Shown one piece after another: positions 1 through 9,035 of a stretch of 31,317 bases of DNA. Source of the DNA: Rhizophagus sp. LPA8_4_AMF (Eukaryota > Glomeromycota > Glomeromycetes > Glomerales > Glomeraceae); the NCBI GenBank assembly GCA_021464525.1, contig JADRCO010000538.1, positions 1 through 31,317 of the forward strand. The letters run 5' to 3'. Under the pieces are notes generated by a model. That model was not told the origin of the DNA and searched no databases. It worked only from the letters and a program-made list of their open reading frames with translations. Position 1 is the first letter of the stretch, and the number at the start of each line of letters is the position of its first letter. A program made the position numbers and the translations under genes.

Positions 1-57
1 GGGAAAATTAAGAACATACCAGTTAATGGAGAGCTATTGAAAAAGTATTACGATTGA
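1..57 (+). pseudogene. 3' end of a retrotransposon pol/integrase-like frame (partial)
   Basis: Frame 1 is open from the window edge and ends at TGA 55-57, giving 18 residues that include the motif PVNGELLKKYYD. Short tails of this kind (PVNGxxLKxYY) are typical of the extreme C-terminus of Ty3/gypsy-type integrases. The position fits: it lies about 90 bp upstream of a purine-rich tract and a candidate LTR. Only the last few residues are in the window, so it cannot be told whether the element is intact. The family call rests on the motif and context alone. Confidence 0.5.
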
Positions 58-102
58 GACCCGAGTTTCGATTCTATATTTATCGAGACCCGAGTTCGAT
101 TC
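56..102 (+). repeat. Two 18-19 nt direct repeats resembling a tRNA T-arm
   Basis: GAGACCCGAGTTTCGATTC (56-74) and GAGACCCGAGTTCGATTC (85-102) repeat with a 29 nt period, directly after the pol-like stop and before the purine tract. The core GAGTTCGATTC resembles the T-loop or B-box sequence of tRNAs (GGTTCGANTCC). No tRNA gene can be folded around either copy. Confidence 0.55.
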
Positions 103-130
103 ATGTGATTTATGAGGACATAAAATATTT

Positions 131-140
131 TGAGGGGGAT
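131..140 (+). other. Candidate polypurine tract
   Basis: The run TGAGGGGGAT lies just before the putative LTR start at 144. A G-rich polypurine tract at this place primes plus-strand synthesis in LTR retrotransposons. The call is from position and composition only. Confidence 0.4.
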
Positions 141-143
141 AAC

Positions 144-550
144 TGTAGGGTTTGGACCTACATAGTGCGCAGTACTAGTTAGAAGGATCGGCAGTATAAT
201 TAAATTAGGTGTTTACTTTTAGAAATGTATTTTATCAAATGATTACCTCCGTAATGAGGCTAAACTATTCTTGTACATTTTAAGGAGTTCATTATTTTGA
301 TTGGTTCTTCATTGAATTAGGAAATATCTTTATTTTGGGATACTTAAGAATTTAGGAGGAGAATTATTTTGATTTTATATTTAAGGAGTCATTTTTACCT
401 TTAGTTGAATTTTACGTTTGAAAATTTAATATTTTATTATTTGTAGAACTTGGGAATTATATTAATAAAACGATTTTGTTAACAATTGTAATTGATCCCT
501 GTGGCACAGTCATATGACTGACAGGTAACACTGTGGGGATCGACCTTACA
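144..550 (+). mobile_element. Candidate 3' long terminal repeat of an LTR retrotransposon
   Basis: The segment begins TGTAGG after a purine tract and ends CTTACA, so it has the TG...CA ends and short inverted termini (TGTA/TACA) expected of an LTR. Its length of about 407 bp is normal. The integrase-like tail upstream makes it the 3' LTR. The 5' LTR lies outside the window, so neither the LTR pair nor the target-site duplication can be checked. The right boundary is a best guess; sequence after 550 should be flanking DNA. Confidence 0.45.
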
Positions 551-3264
551 GTACCTCGAATCTTCAAAACAGTGCACAGCATAATTTCTTGTATTACACA
601 ATAAATAATCGAAATCGTACAAGATCATTAATTCATTAATTTAACTAATTTAAGGCTGTATAATTTTATTTTCATAGCATAAAATTTTTAAAATGATGCG
701 AGTGGCTTTATTTATGTATGTAAAAAAATTTATATATTGTTTATACATCACGTGAATTATAAATTCAATCGTGTGACTTTATATAAAAAAATTCCCATTA
801 TCAATTCATTCAATAATCCTTAAAAATACGTTAATCAAAAAAAATCGAAATATGAATAATGATCGAGTAACAAACAAAATCATAAGTGATCGATTAAAAT
901 AACGTATTGTATGGAGCTAAATGATTACGTCAGTTAAAATATTATCGTCAAATCTAATAAGGAACAGAAAATTTCTTTAAAATTCAATATGCAACACTTC
1001 GCTTATTATTTATTAATAAGACATTTGACGACCCATTTTAAGGCATACTTATAATACTATTCAGGAATTAAAATTAATAATGAATTTGTGTCCATTTAGT
1101 TGAGATAATAGGACTCTGGATAATTTTAATTAAGGCCATATCCGACATGTTTCAAATTTTACATATTACCTGGCCTGTAATTTTATTAGGTAAATATTAT
1201 TATAACGTAATATAGTAGAAGATGTGGCTTTTAAAGAAAGTAATTTTTTAATACCAAAATAATAAATTCATTGATTAGAACTTGTAATGCCGTGTAACAT
1301 AGTAAAATAAAATATACGGTAAAATAATTCGGGCATACATGCATAAACAATTGCCATATACAGAGGGTTGCTATCACACCGCCACATTTTGCTACTCATT
1401 ATCCTAATTGGAAAAATGATATAAATAAAAAAAATTTTAAGTATACGAATCGATAAAGAAATTAGTACCATGTCAATTTTCTTATTTGCTTAATCAATCT
1501 AATTCTTGAAAAAAAGAAATAGATTTATAATAGATCACAATATAAATGGACTTTGTAAGATGTTACAATGCAAGGAGTTACGTGTAGTGTGTTAAGAAAT
1601 AAGTTGCCATAATCATTGTTTGTCATATTTTAAATTTCTAGTGATTCAAATTTAGAAAATTTTATTGTCCGCGTATGTGTCATGCAATGTCTGTCGGTCA
1701 TTTGATAAACCAATCGGAAATGCTTAATTTTGTGCACAATTATTGAACACGTGTATTATTTTAACACTTGTACGACCATTAATGATTTATAGTAATTCTT
1801 ATTAAAATTCACACGTCCATAACTCTAGATTCTTATTGTCTTTTTTTAAAAAAAAAGTAATAATAATTCAAGCCTTTTTAGCTTTTTTCAATACTTCTCA
1901 ATAAGAAAAAAGTTTTTTTCTTTAGTATTTTCAAAAAAGTGATGTGCCTTGTTGTTTTTTTAGGTTCTTGTGCATTTTGTTTGATCTTTTATTATTGCAC
2001 AAAGACTATTAATGGATAATTTATCAAATTATTTAATTTTCAGAAATTTTAGAAATTTTTCAAGGTGATAAATTGCTTCCTGAGAAAAAAATTATAGGCA
2101 ATTTATAATAAAAATTAATATCAGAAAATTAAAAAATCCGAAAAATCTAAAATACCCAGTATTTAATTTTAATATTAATAATTCATATGATGTCCCATAT
2201 AAAAACGTTTGTCGTACACTTAAGCCCAAATTTTTTTTAATGTTCATCGTACAGTTACACGAATTTCCTTTTTTGTTGGTGTACACTCAATCAATATTAT
2301 CAAAAAAGTATAGATGCATGGTTATTAGTCTTAAAAAATTGCTTTATAGTACATACCATAAGGATATCATTGAGACGATCATTATTAAAAATCCAGTCAT
2401 CTATATATGTAAATTTTTTTTGAGCACAGGAAAATTTTGTAGTAATCTTTTAAAAAAAGGATCAAGTAAAAAATATTTAATTCATTCTTTGACTTTCCGG
2501 TCAGAATTAAAAAATATTCCTAATATAGAATTTTGTATAGGAAAAAAGGTAGTGGCTAAACTTTTATCCGTGCACATGACAAGCAAAAAGTAATAATTTT
2601 GTCTAAAGAAATTTAAGTAATAAATTGTTTTTAATATTTATTATTCAAAATCTGAAAGGTGGAGAACTTTTTGTGATTTTCTTAAGTCCTTATTAATTAA
2701 TATTTTTATTTAGTATCATTAAAATAACCTTAGTTTAAACATAAATTACAGAAATATTTACGAACTATATATATGTATATGTATTGGAAAATAAACACTA
2801 TACTATAAAAATAAAATAACTTAGCTAATTTGAACCCATTTTTTGTAAAAATACTATCATAAGATTAAATAGAACTTTAGTTGACCGTAATTTAGCTTGA
2901 TTTAAATAATAGGATATTAAAATACATATAAATTTTTTGAAATTTCATATTTTACACGATTCTGTTGATCGGCACATAAATTATTATCATATGATTGGTG
3001 AAAACTTATAAGCTTGATGTAAATAAATTTGACTTCTGATAAATTCATATTTCGAATCTTATTCATTAAATTCCATATAAAAAAATTATTTTTCTCTTAG
3101 TGTTTTAAAACATTTAATCTTATACTGTATATGGCATATTTGCGTTATACGAATTAAAATTGATGATATTTCTTTAAAATATACAAAAAATAAATGCAAA
3201 TCAGTTAAATCAAGAATATTCATAGTTAACACAACACATAAGTAATAGAATCATACTTACTATA
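551..3264. other. AT-rich intergenic DNA, left part of duplication unit 1
   Basis: No convincing gene was seen. From about 700 onward the sequence is colinear with unit 2 starting near 6000. Anchors include CACGTG at 749 (vs 6056) and the motif ATGCAACACTTCGCT at 989 (vs 6239). A 117-codon frame at 2240-2593 is listed separately. Confidence 0.6.
2240..2593 (+). CDS. Unidentified 117-codon open frame, possibly spurious
   Basis: An ATG-started frame of 117 codons ends at TAA 2591-2593. The product would be basic, rich in Lys, Ile, Leu and Phe, with no signal peptide or motif I recognise. No equivalent frame is visible at the matching place in unit 2 (about 7590-7950), which argues against a conserved gene. 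In DNA this AT-rich a stop-free run of this length is somewhat unusual but can occur by chance. Listed as weak. Confidence 0.2.
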   Translation: MFIVQLHEFPFLLVYTQSILSKKYRCMVISLKKLLYSTYHKDIIETIIIKNPVIYICKFFLSTGKFCSNLLKKGSSKKYLIHSLTFRSELKNIPNIEFCIGKKVVAKLLSVHMTSKK

Positions 3265-3468
3265 TTAAAATTTGCTTACTGGAAAAGGGACCCCATTAAA
3301 TAATTGATTTGCAAATGGATCGTTCGAATTTTGAAATGGTAATTGAATAGCTAGTGTTGAAAACATGTTTGCATTATTGGTAAGTGTTTGTCTTCTACAT
3401 ATTCTATAAGTAATACCACGTTTGATTCTTTTATTCGTGATTTCTTGATGATATCTATAAACTGGCAT
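3265..3468 (-). CDS. Small basic protein, duplicate family member 1 (67 aa)
   Basis: I do not recognise this family. The product has an Arg/Lys-rich N-terminal half (RRQ and KRIKRG stretches, residues 13-27) and a C-terminal motif NDPFANQLFNG (residues 49-59). There is no signal peptide or membrane segment. A paralog lies at 8669-8851: 32 of 56 aligned residues are identical, separated by one in-frame three-codon gap, and the start ATG is at the same place. Hand counting gives about 24 nonsynonymous and 6 synonymous codon differences, so protein-level constraint is weak or selection is diversifying. The upstream block 3571-3658 is about 90% identical to that of the paralog. A GTAAGC just before the stop could be a splice donor, so the last few residues are uncertain. 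Confidence 0.5.
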   Translation of the reverse strand: MPVYRYHQEITNKRIKRGITYRICRRQTLTNNANMFSTLAIQLPFQNSNDPFANQLFNGVPFPVSKF

Positions 3469-3570
3469 TTTACTGTATATGAAGATGTTGAAGATGCAGT
3501 TGTTAAGAAAACGGAAAAAAAGGTATGCATTTATACTAAATTTAATAGACCGATCAATTAAACCAATTAT

Positions 3571-3658
3571 GTAGGAATTTATAACACAAGTTATAAATAG
3601 TTAAACTATAACAACAAACGCGTTAGAGTAATTACCAAAATAGTAAAATCATGAATGA
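3571..3658 (-). promoter_or_regulatory. Conserved upstream block of the small basic gene, copy 1 (TATA-like plus ACGCGT)
   Basis: The block begins about 100 bp upstream of the ATG at 3468 and matches 8950-9035 with 9 substitutions and one 2-nt gap over 86 aligned positions (hand count). Read on the gene strand it holds TCTAACGCGTTTGTT, then ATTTATAACTTGT and a TATAAATT nearer the gene. ACGCGT is the core of the MluI cell-cycle box bound by MBF in yeasts; whether that applies here is inference. Confidence 0.5.
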
Positions 3659-5900
3659 ATGTAAGTTAACATATGAATTTTGACTGTTGCACCTTATAAA
3701 TAAACAAAATTGCCTAATATATTATTGATATTCTTTGTTACTCATTTGTTCTCATTTTAAGATCTCAGAATAATTGTTCCATGTATTCTTCTCATTATTG
3801 AACGAAACTATTTTTCTTTCAAATGTAATCAGAGTAACTTTACAAATTACTTGGCGTTTTTATTAAATGAATCACTTTTATACAATAATTATAAAATTGT
3901 GATTGTCCATGACATTGATAAAGGAAACAACAATAAAAGAAACGAGAAACGATAGAGAAACAATAAAATAATGAAAGATAATGAAATGATCAAAAAGGAT
4001 AAAGAGAAACAAAAAGAGATAATAAATAGCAAAAAATAAAAAGAGAAATATACATATTACAATAATTATCAAATATTTCGAATCTCGAATTTTCAGAACG
4101 TGTACAGATGTACAGCATGAACCTGCAGATTAGCCTTTCGTTAATCGATTACCGTTTATTCCCCGGTCACGTGTTTGATTAGTGAAATCTATTTTTAGAA
4201 GAGGGAACTGCCGATACTGCATAGAAATTTAATACTAAAAAAAAATAAATTAATTTACTAATTTAGGAAATTATATTCTAGAAATGATGCAAGCGGATTT
4301 TATTTATCTCAAAGCTGGTCTGTTATTTAATGAGATGCTAGGGTCGACAAGAAGAAAAGTTTCCTATTAACAGATTTTGAATAAATTTTAAATCATAAAA
4401 TTAGATCGTGCGATTTGATTAACATTATTTGATTTAATACATAATATATTTAATCAAAAGATATTAAGTCTCCCTTCAAATCAGGCGTAGATTATGTTTT
4501 TAGGAATTGAATTCAATTTTTACTATTTTTTGATCTTCAAAACTTTATTTATGCTCATTTGTTATTATTAATCCTATTGATTTGTTATAAATAATTATTT
4601 GATAGATAAGCATCTCATGGATATACAAAAATCAATAATAATTAAAAGATTTACCTTTTATTTTTATTTAGTTTTATTAATAGGATCTGCGGACAAAATA
4701 TGATTTGTTACACAAATGATCGATTGGATTTGCCATTATTGGAAAATTAATCGGAAGTCCTAAAAAGTAAAATTAATAAAGAAAATAATAATAAAATAAT
4801 ACTATACGTAAAAAAAATCTCTTTTTTTACAAACTCTTTCTTCATGATTTTACACAAAAAATAAATGCACGCGCCTTTATCCTTTCTTTTTTTTTTTCGG
4901 AAAACAAAATATATAATAAAAAAACTTAACTACTCCGTATTCCGTAAAGCCAGAACGTATGAATAAATAAATTCTATAATGAAACTAATATGTATTTTTG
5001 GCGTAAAAAAATCTTCATTTCGGTTGCTATGAACTCGTTCTGTTTGAAGAAATTACACAAATACGAGAACGTAATCGGTGTAACATTTTCGGCTCGGACC
5101 GGCATAACTCCTTTGAAGGTTCCGAATATAGCATATTAAAAATTCATGTGCGAGTAAACTATAACTATAAATGTAAAATTATTGGATTTATTAACTATAA
5201 ATATAAAATTTTGGTTAAATAATCAAATTTATAATCGTAATAATTTAAAATTCAACCCATTTTGATTTTTTTTTTTTTTTTTTTTTATGTATATATATTT
5301 TTTATATTTGTTTTATATAATCCACTGATGTATAGAATAATATTTATTTCTTTACAGAATTTCTTCGCTCTACCTCTTACATATTCTGCAATCTCATAAT
5401 GTAAAGAATTTACAATGTTAATAATTTCATTATTAATTTTATTTTTTCCTTAATTGATTATGGCCGTTCTCAAATTTGATCAGATAGTGTTATGATGTCA
5501 TTGACTCATTATCAATAACGAGATCAATAGAATACCGTTATGCAACGGAATTTTTTTATTTTTTTTTTTTTATATATAATGATAACTCGAAAAGGCAATA
5601 AAGGAAATGCATATCAATATTTGTACCTATTATTTATTTAAAAATCTCTTGTATTACAAGTAAATAATAATTTTTTTTGTTGTATTGTAAATAAAATAAA
5701 TAAATTGAAATGATTATTGGCGTTTTCCTAGCGATTGAAGATCTTGAAAAAAGGCATCAAAAATAGGAAATTCCCTGAAACTCTTTGTAACTTCCGGATA
5801 TTTTTTTGGCCAATCAGATTGAAACCTATGAGGCTAATTTACCTTAAAATGTTACATCATTTACCACGAGAATAAACCATATGATCAGTAAATAAAATTT
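3659..5900. other. Intergenic DNA, right part of unit 1 and spacer
   Basis: No gene was seen. It holds a CACGTG at 4168-4173, a 21-nt T run at 5266-5286 and patches matching unit 2 (4851-4900, 4971-4980, 5191-5240). From about 5420 to 6000 no match to the other unit is obvious, so this is probably the spacer between the tandem copies. Confidence 0.5.
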
Positions 5901-6495
5901 AATAAACAAAGAAATATATTTATCCATTCCCGTCTATTCAAGTAATAGAAAATTACAAACTAAACAAGAAACTGTACATATGTTGAACCACCAAATAATT
6001 AAGGTTTATAATACAATAATATTACCGCATGTGAATAAATATTAATATATTGAATCACGTGCCTTAATACCTAATATCTTACGTCCTTTTTCCAAAGTAT
6101 TTTTTTCACATTATTTATTCATAATCCTTAAGAATACATTAATAGAAGAAATTGGCCGAAATAGCGTATTTATACACACTGAATATGTTATTTTTCAAAT
6201 CTATAAAGGGATAAAAAGTTCTTAAAAAAAAATCTAGTATGTAACACTTCGCTATTAATTGTTATTTTTCAATAAGGCATTTGTTGACCTAGGAATATAA
6301 TATACAGAAATTAAATTTAACGAATGATCTCATTAAATTCTGCACAATTAGTTGTAATAATAGTATTATGCATTAACGCCTTATAAATTGAAGTGTAGGG
6401 TCTAACGTAAAAAAAAAAGAATACGAAGTCTTCCATATGCAAATATTATATTATATATTAAATATGCAATTTCTGTTAATTCATAAACTTTTATA

Positions 6496-6886
6496 AGTTT
6501 ACTAATATTGCGGACGAAACTGTTTTGTGATTGGCGAAACATTTCTCCTTTTGAGGTCAAATTCCGAAACTTGGTCCAAACTTCCGAGACCTGCCCAAAC
6601 TTCAGAAATCTCCGAAACCTTAAACAATAAATTACCTAATATCCGAAACTTGCCCAAACCTAATTTTATTTTTTTGAAAAATAAAATAATAAAAATTATA
6701 CAATTTACATAGCCTCAATAATTTCATCCAAATTTCATTAAACGTCTCTACCTCTAAATTTTATTATATTTACTTAAACGTACGTTGTGATACGAGAAAA
6801 TCAGCCAATATTAGATTACGGAAATTTCGGAAGTTTCAGAGGTTTTGCCAGTCGGAAGGTTTCGGTCTCGCTTGAAGCATTAAATT
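6496..6886. mobile_element. Degenerate foldback element with 'CCGAAACTT' repeats
   Basis: The left arm (about 6513-6660) repeats variants of TCCGAAACTTG.CCAAAC. The right arm (about 6820-6880) carries the reverse complement, for example TTCGGAAGTTTCAGAGG and GGAAGGTTTCGG. The arms can fold on each other with mismatches. An A24 run follows at 6907-6930. The pattern fits a decayed non-autonomous element. The 61-codon frame inside it is explained by the repeats. Confidence 0.45.
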
Positions 6887-6906
6887 TACCAAAAATTAAA
6901 TAAATC

Positions 6907-6930
6907 AAAAAAAAAAAAAAAAAAAAAAAA
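6907..6930 (+). repeat. A24 homopolymer
   Basis: An uninterrupted run of 24 A lies 20 bp after the foldback element. It could be a retroposed poly(A) tail or simple-sequence expansion; no target-site duplication was recognised. Confidence 0.8.
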
Positions 6931-7523
6931 CAAGAAAAAATTCAATAAAATAGGTGATAGACTGACGCCGCAGTTGAAGTGCGTACAATGTAAACTCCTT
7001 TTTTACAAAATGTATAAATTACAAAAACTATATCATTTTTCGCCGTCAAATTTTCGTAACAATCATCATCGTGAATCATTAAAATAATTAATTTTTATTA
7101 GGTTCCTCTTCATGAATGTATTCATATTAAATTTATTTTAAACGACCTCACTGATTAGTAATTAATAGATACTCGGCATGATGTGTTGGTGAAATTTGCT
7201 GAGCGGAACCCTTTTTAGTCACATCATATAGTATTTTTATAATCCCATCATTTTTATAGGAGGTTGACTGAAAATCCTTTCTTTTCATGGACTAACATTT
7301 TTTATCATTAATTGTGTGATATTTCATTGAATTTCTTTATTGCGAACTGGAAAAATTGATCATTTTGAAATAAATCATGGATACAACGGATTAAAAAATC
7401 ATTGTTAAAGTTTTATTCGAAAAGGTACTTTAATAAAACAGATAATAATAGAAAAATTTATGATAAGCATTTTAATGAACGCTACATAAAAAATGAGCTT
7501 GGTGAGATATGCTATGTCATCTG

Positions 7524-7539
7524 CCGTTAACGTTAACGG
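7524..7539. repeat. Perfect 16-bp palindrome CCGTTAACGTTAACGG
   Basis: The 16 bp are exactly self-complementary and contain two GTTAAC cores. The palindrome stands alone in AT-rich DNA and may be a binding site for a dimeric protein or a hairpin. No function can be assigned. Confidence 0.75.
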
Positions 7540-7666
7540 TATAAGAAACGGTGTGAAATTTCTGTGATTACAAAATCGAAAACTTATTAATTTAGCTAAA
7601 GCGCTGAATAAAATATTTCTTACGATACACGAATTGCATTTTTTTTATTCCTTGCAAAAAAAGCTA

Positions 7667-7771
7667 ATGATTTTATTTCAATTACTTGATGATAGACGTG
7701 ATTTTAATATTACCATTAAATTAGAGAAAATTCAAATACAAAATAATTTTGTGCATACTCTACAATCTTAA
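7667..7771 (+). pseudogene. Fragment resembling a BTB domain N-terminus
   Basis: A 34-codon frame from ATG 7667 to TAA 7769-7771 contains QLLDDRRDFNITIKLEKIQ. This parallels LILNDADDFNVIIKVGENK at the start of the intact BTB-BACK-TLDc protein at 15,216-16,742. The match ends where the BTB helix containing RAHSVIL would follow, and no further BTB sequence was found. A short remnant is the best reading; chance similarity cannot be excluded. Confidence 0.35.
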
Positions 7772-8012
7772 GAATTCAATCTTCTTAATACTTTAAAAAT
7801 AGTTCATTCATGAGATTAGATTACAAAAAAAAATAAGAGTCTGATATTCTCAAAATTAAGTAAATCGGGTTTCAATTAAATTTTCATTATCGAAATGTGC
7901 ATTATAACTTCTTAATGTGCACCAAATTGATGACATAATTAACATTAATTCGTAAATACTAATACTAACCCCAATGACTACTTTTTTCTAAAAGTTCACT
8001 CCTCATCCAAGT

Positions 8013-8338
8013 TTAATACCATATAAACCATTTTATTGTTTCTAATTTATTAAATTTATCTTCAGTAAAAATTCTTCTAATATTTGGAATAGAATTTAGC
8101 AATAGTTGAATATAATGATTAATGAATTATTATCATAAGCTTTAATAATATTAACTATATAAATACTATAAATTTTTTTTCCATTAATTTTATTTATGTT
8201 CATATCTTGGATAAGTATATTGAATTTTAACTATGTAATTTTAAAATAGTAAGGTCCTAAATCATTAAGACTAAATAATAGTTGAAATTCTTTTAAATCT
8301 GTTAACTTAGGATAAATGATATCGAAATAGATTTTAAA
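8013..8338 (-). pseudogene. Decayed unrecognised coding sequence
   Basis: On the minus strand the segment 8338-8096 reads as one frame interrupted by a TAG at 8231-8233, with coding-like text such as YPKLTDLKEFQLLFSLNDLG. A shift near 8100-8125 leads into a second open stretch ending at TAA 8013-8015, with NSIPNIRRIFTEDKFNKLE. The residue mix (charged and hydrophobic alternation) looks protein-like, and resembles the style of repeat or F-box-type proteins of this fungus, but I cannot name a family. In DNA this AT-rich, chance frames are common. Confidence 0.3.
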
Positions 8339-8668
8339 TCAGTTGGTGAGGTGACATGTGATAAATTAAAAAAAAATAGGTCGAAGGATTTTTCTGATAT
8401 TTTTTGAAAAAAAAGTTATTAATTGGTTGAGTGGTTGAGTATAACAAAGGAGTTTTATATTAAAATATATTGGGAGTCGGGAAAAACTCCTTCACTCCAG
8501 TCATATTTTGTAAATTTTTGTAAAGGTTTATGGCGGGGTGTATTAAAGATAACTTAAGGTGGTTATGTTTGTTTGTCTTTTTTATTATATGTTATTGGTA
8601 TTTAAACGAATATGATAGTGTTAGTTAAATTATTATCACATGATTATTGGAAAGTTACTATAAATTAT

Positions 8669-8851
8669 TTAATGAAAAGAGCTCCCATTAAATAATTGAT
8701 TTACAAAAGGGTCATTCGAAATTTGCAATGGTAAACGTGTAACTAGATTTGAAACGTTATTTGTATGTATGTGTCTCCTATACATTCTGTTAATAATTCT
8801 ACGTCTGATTCTTCTATTCATGATTCCTTGATTACGTCTATGAACAAACAT
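8669..8851 (-). CDS. Small basic protein, duplicate family member 2 (60 aa)
   Basis: This is the paralog of the 67-residue product at 3265-3468 and is not recognised. The N-terminal half is Arg-rich (RRIRRRIINRMYRR, residues 13-26) and the C-terminus keeps NDPFVNQLFNG (residues 46-56). The start ATG aligns with that of copy 1, and the single length difference within the aligned part is exactly three codons. It ends at TAA 8669-8671, seven residues earlier in length than copy 1, with an unrelated last few residues. No signal peptide or membrane segment is visible. The upstream block 8950-9035 is shared with copy 1. Confidence 0.5.
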   Translation of the reverse strand: MFVHRRNQGIMNRRIRRRIINRMYRRHIHTNNVSNLVTRLPLQISNDPFVNQLFNGSSFH

Positions 8852-8949
8852 TTTATATGAATAAACTGAAGATTTAATTAAGAGAAGAAAACCAGAGCAA
8901 TCATATTTATAGAGAATTTAAAAAATAGTCATTTGTTAATGCAATTTGC

Positions 8950-9035
8950 GTAGGATTATAATACAAGTTATAAATGGCCAAACTATAAGAACAAACGCGT
9001 TAGAGTAACTAACGAAATAGTAAAATTATGAATGA
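8950..9035 (-). promoter_or_regulatory. Conserved upstream block of the small basic gene, copy 2
   Basis: This matches 3571-3658 at about 77 of 86 positions, more than the coding parts match each other (about 130 of 168). The shared core on the gene strand is TACTCTAACGCGTTTGTT followed by TTATAGTTT and ATTTATAACTTGT. It lies about 100 bp upstream of ATG 8851, the right distance for a core promoter with proximal site. Confidence 0.5.

Larger units (their letters stand above)
700..5420. repeat. Tandem segmental duplication, unit 1
   Basis: Patches matching unit 2 occur in the same order: 806-835 vs about 6115-6145; 989-1003 vs 6239-6253; the small gene ending at 3468 vs 8851; 3571-3658 vs 8950-9035; 4851-4900 vs about 10,460-10,510; 4971-4980 vs 10,869-10,878; 5191-5240 vs about 11,536-11,580. 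The offset grows from about 5.3 to 6.3 kb, which indicates insertions in unit 2. Outer boundaries are approximate. Confidence 0.7.

Noticed and set aside
56-102. tRNA gene suggested by GAGTTCGATTC
   Set aside because: No acceptor stem, D-arm or anticodon arm can be placed around either copy.
1268-2286. Short minus frames at 1268-1471 and 2092-2286
   Set aside because: They are 60-70 codons, hydrophobic, without motif, start context, splice evidence or a counterpart in unit 2. Chance frames are expected in AT-rich DNA.
3265-3290. Splice donor GTAAGC near the end of small gene copy 1
   Set aside because: Copy 2 lacks it and ends with a stop at about the same place; no downstream exon was recognised, so the unspliced end is kept with doubt.
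3878-4072. 64-codon minus frame of Phe, Ile, Leu and Val
   Set aside because: It is a translation of a low-complexity GAAA/ATAAT-type stretch and would be a single hydrophobic string.
6527-6712. 61-codon plus frame
   Set aside because: It is fully explained by the CCGAAACTT repeats of the foldback element.
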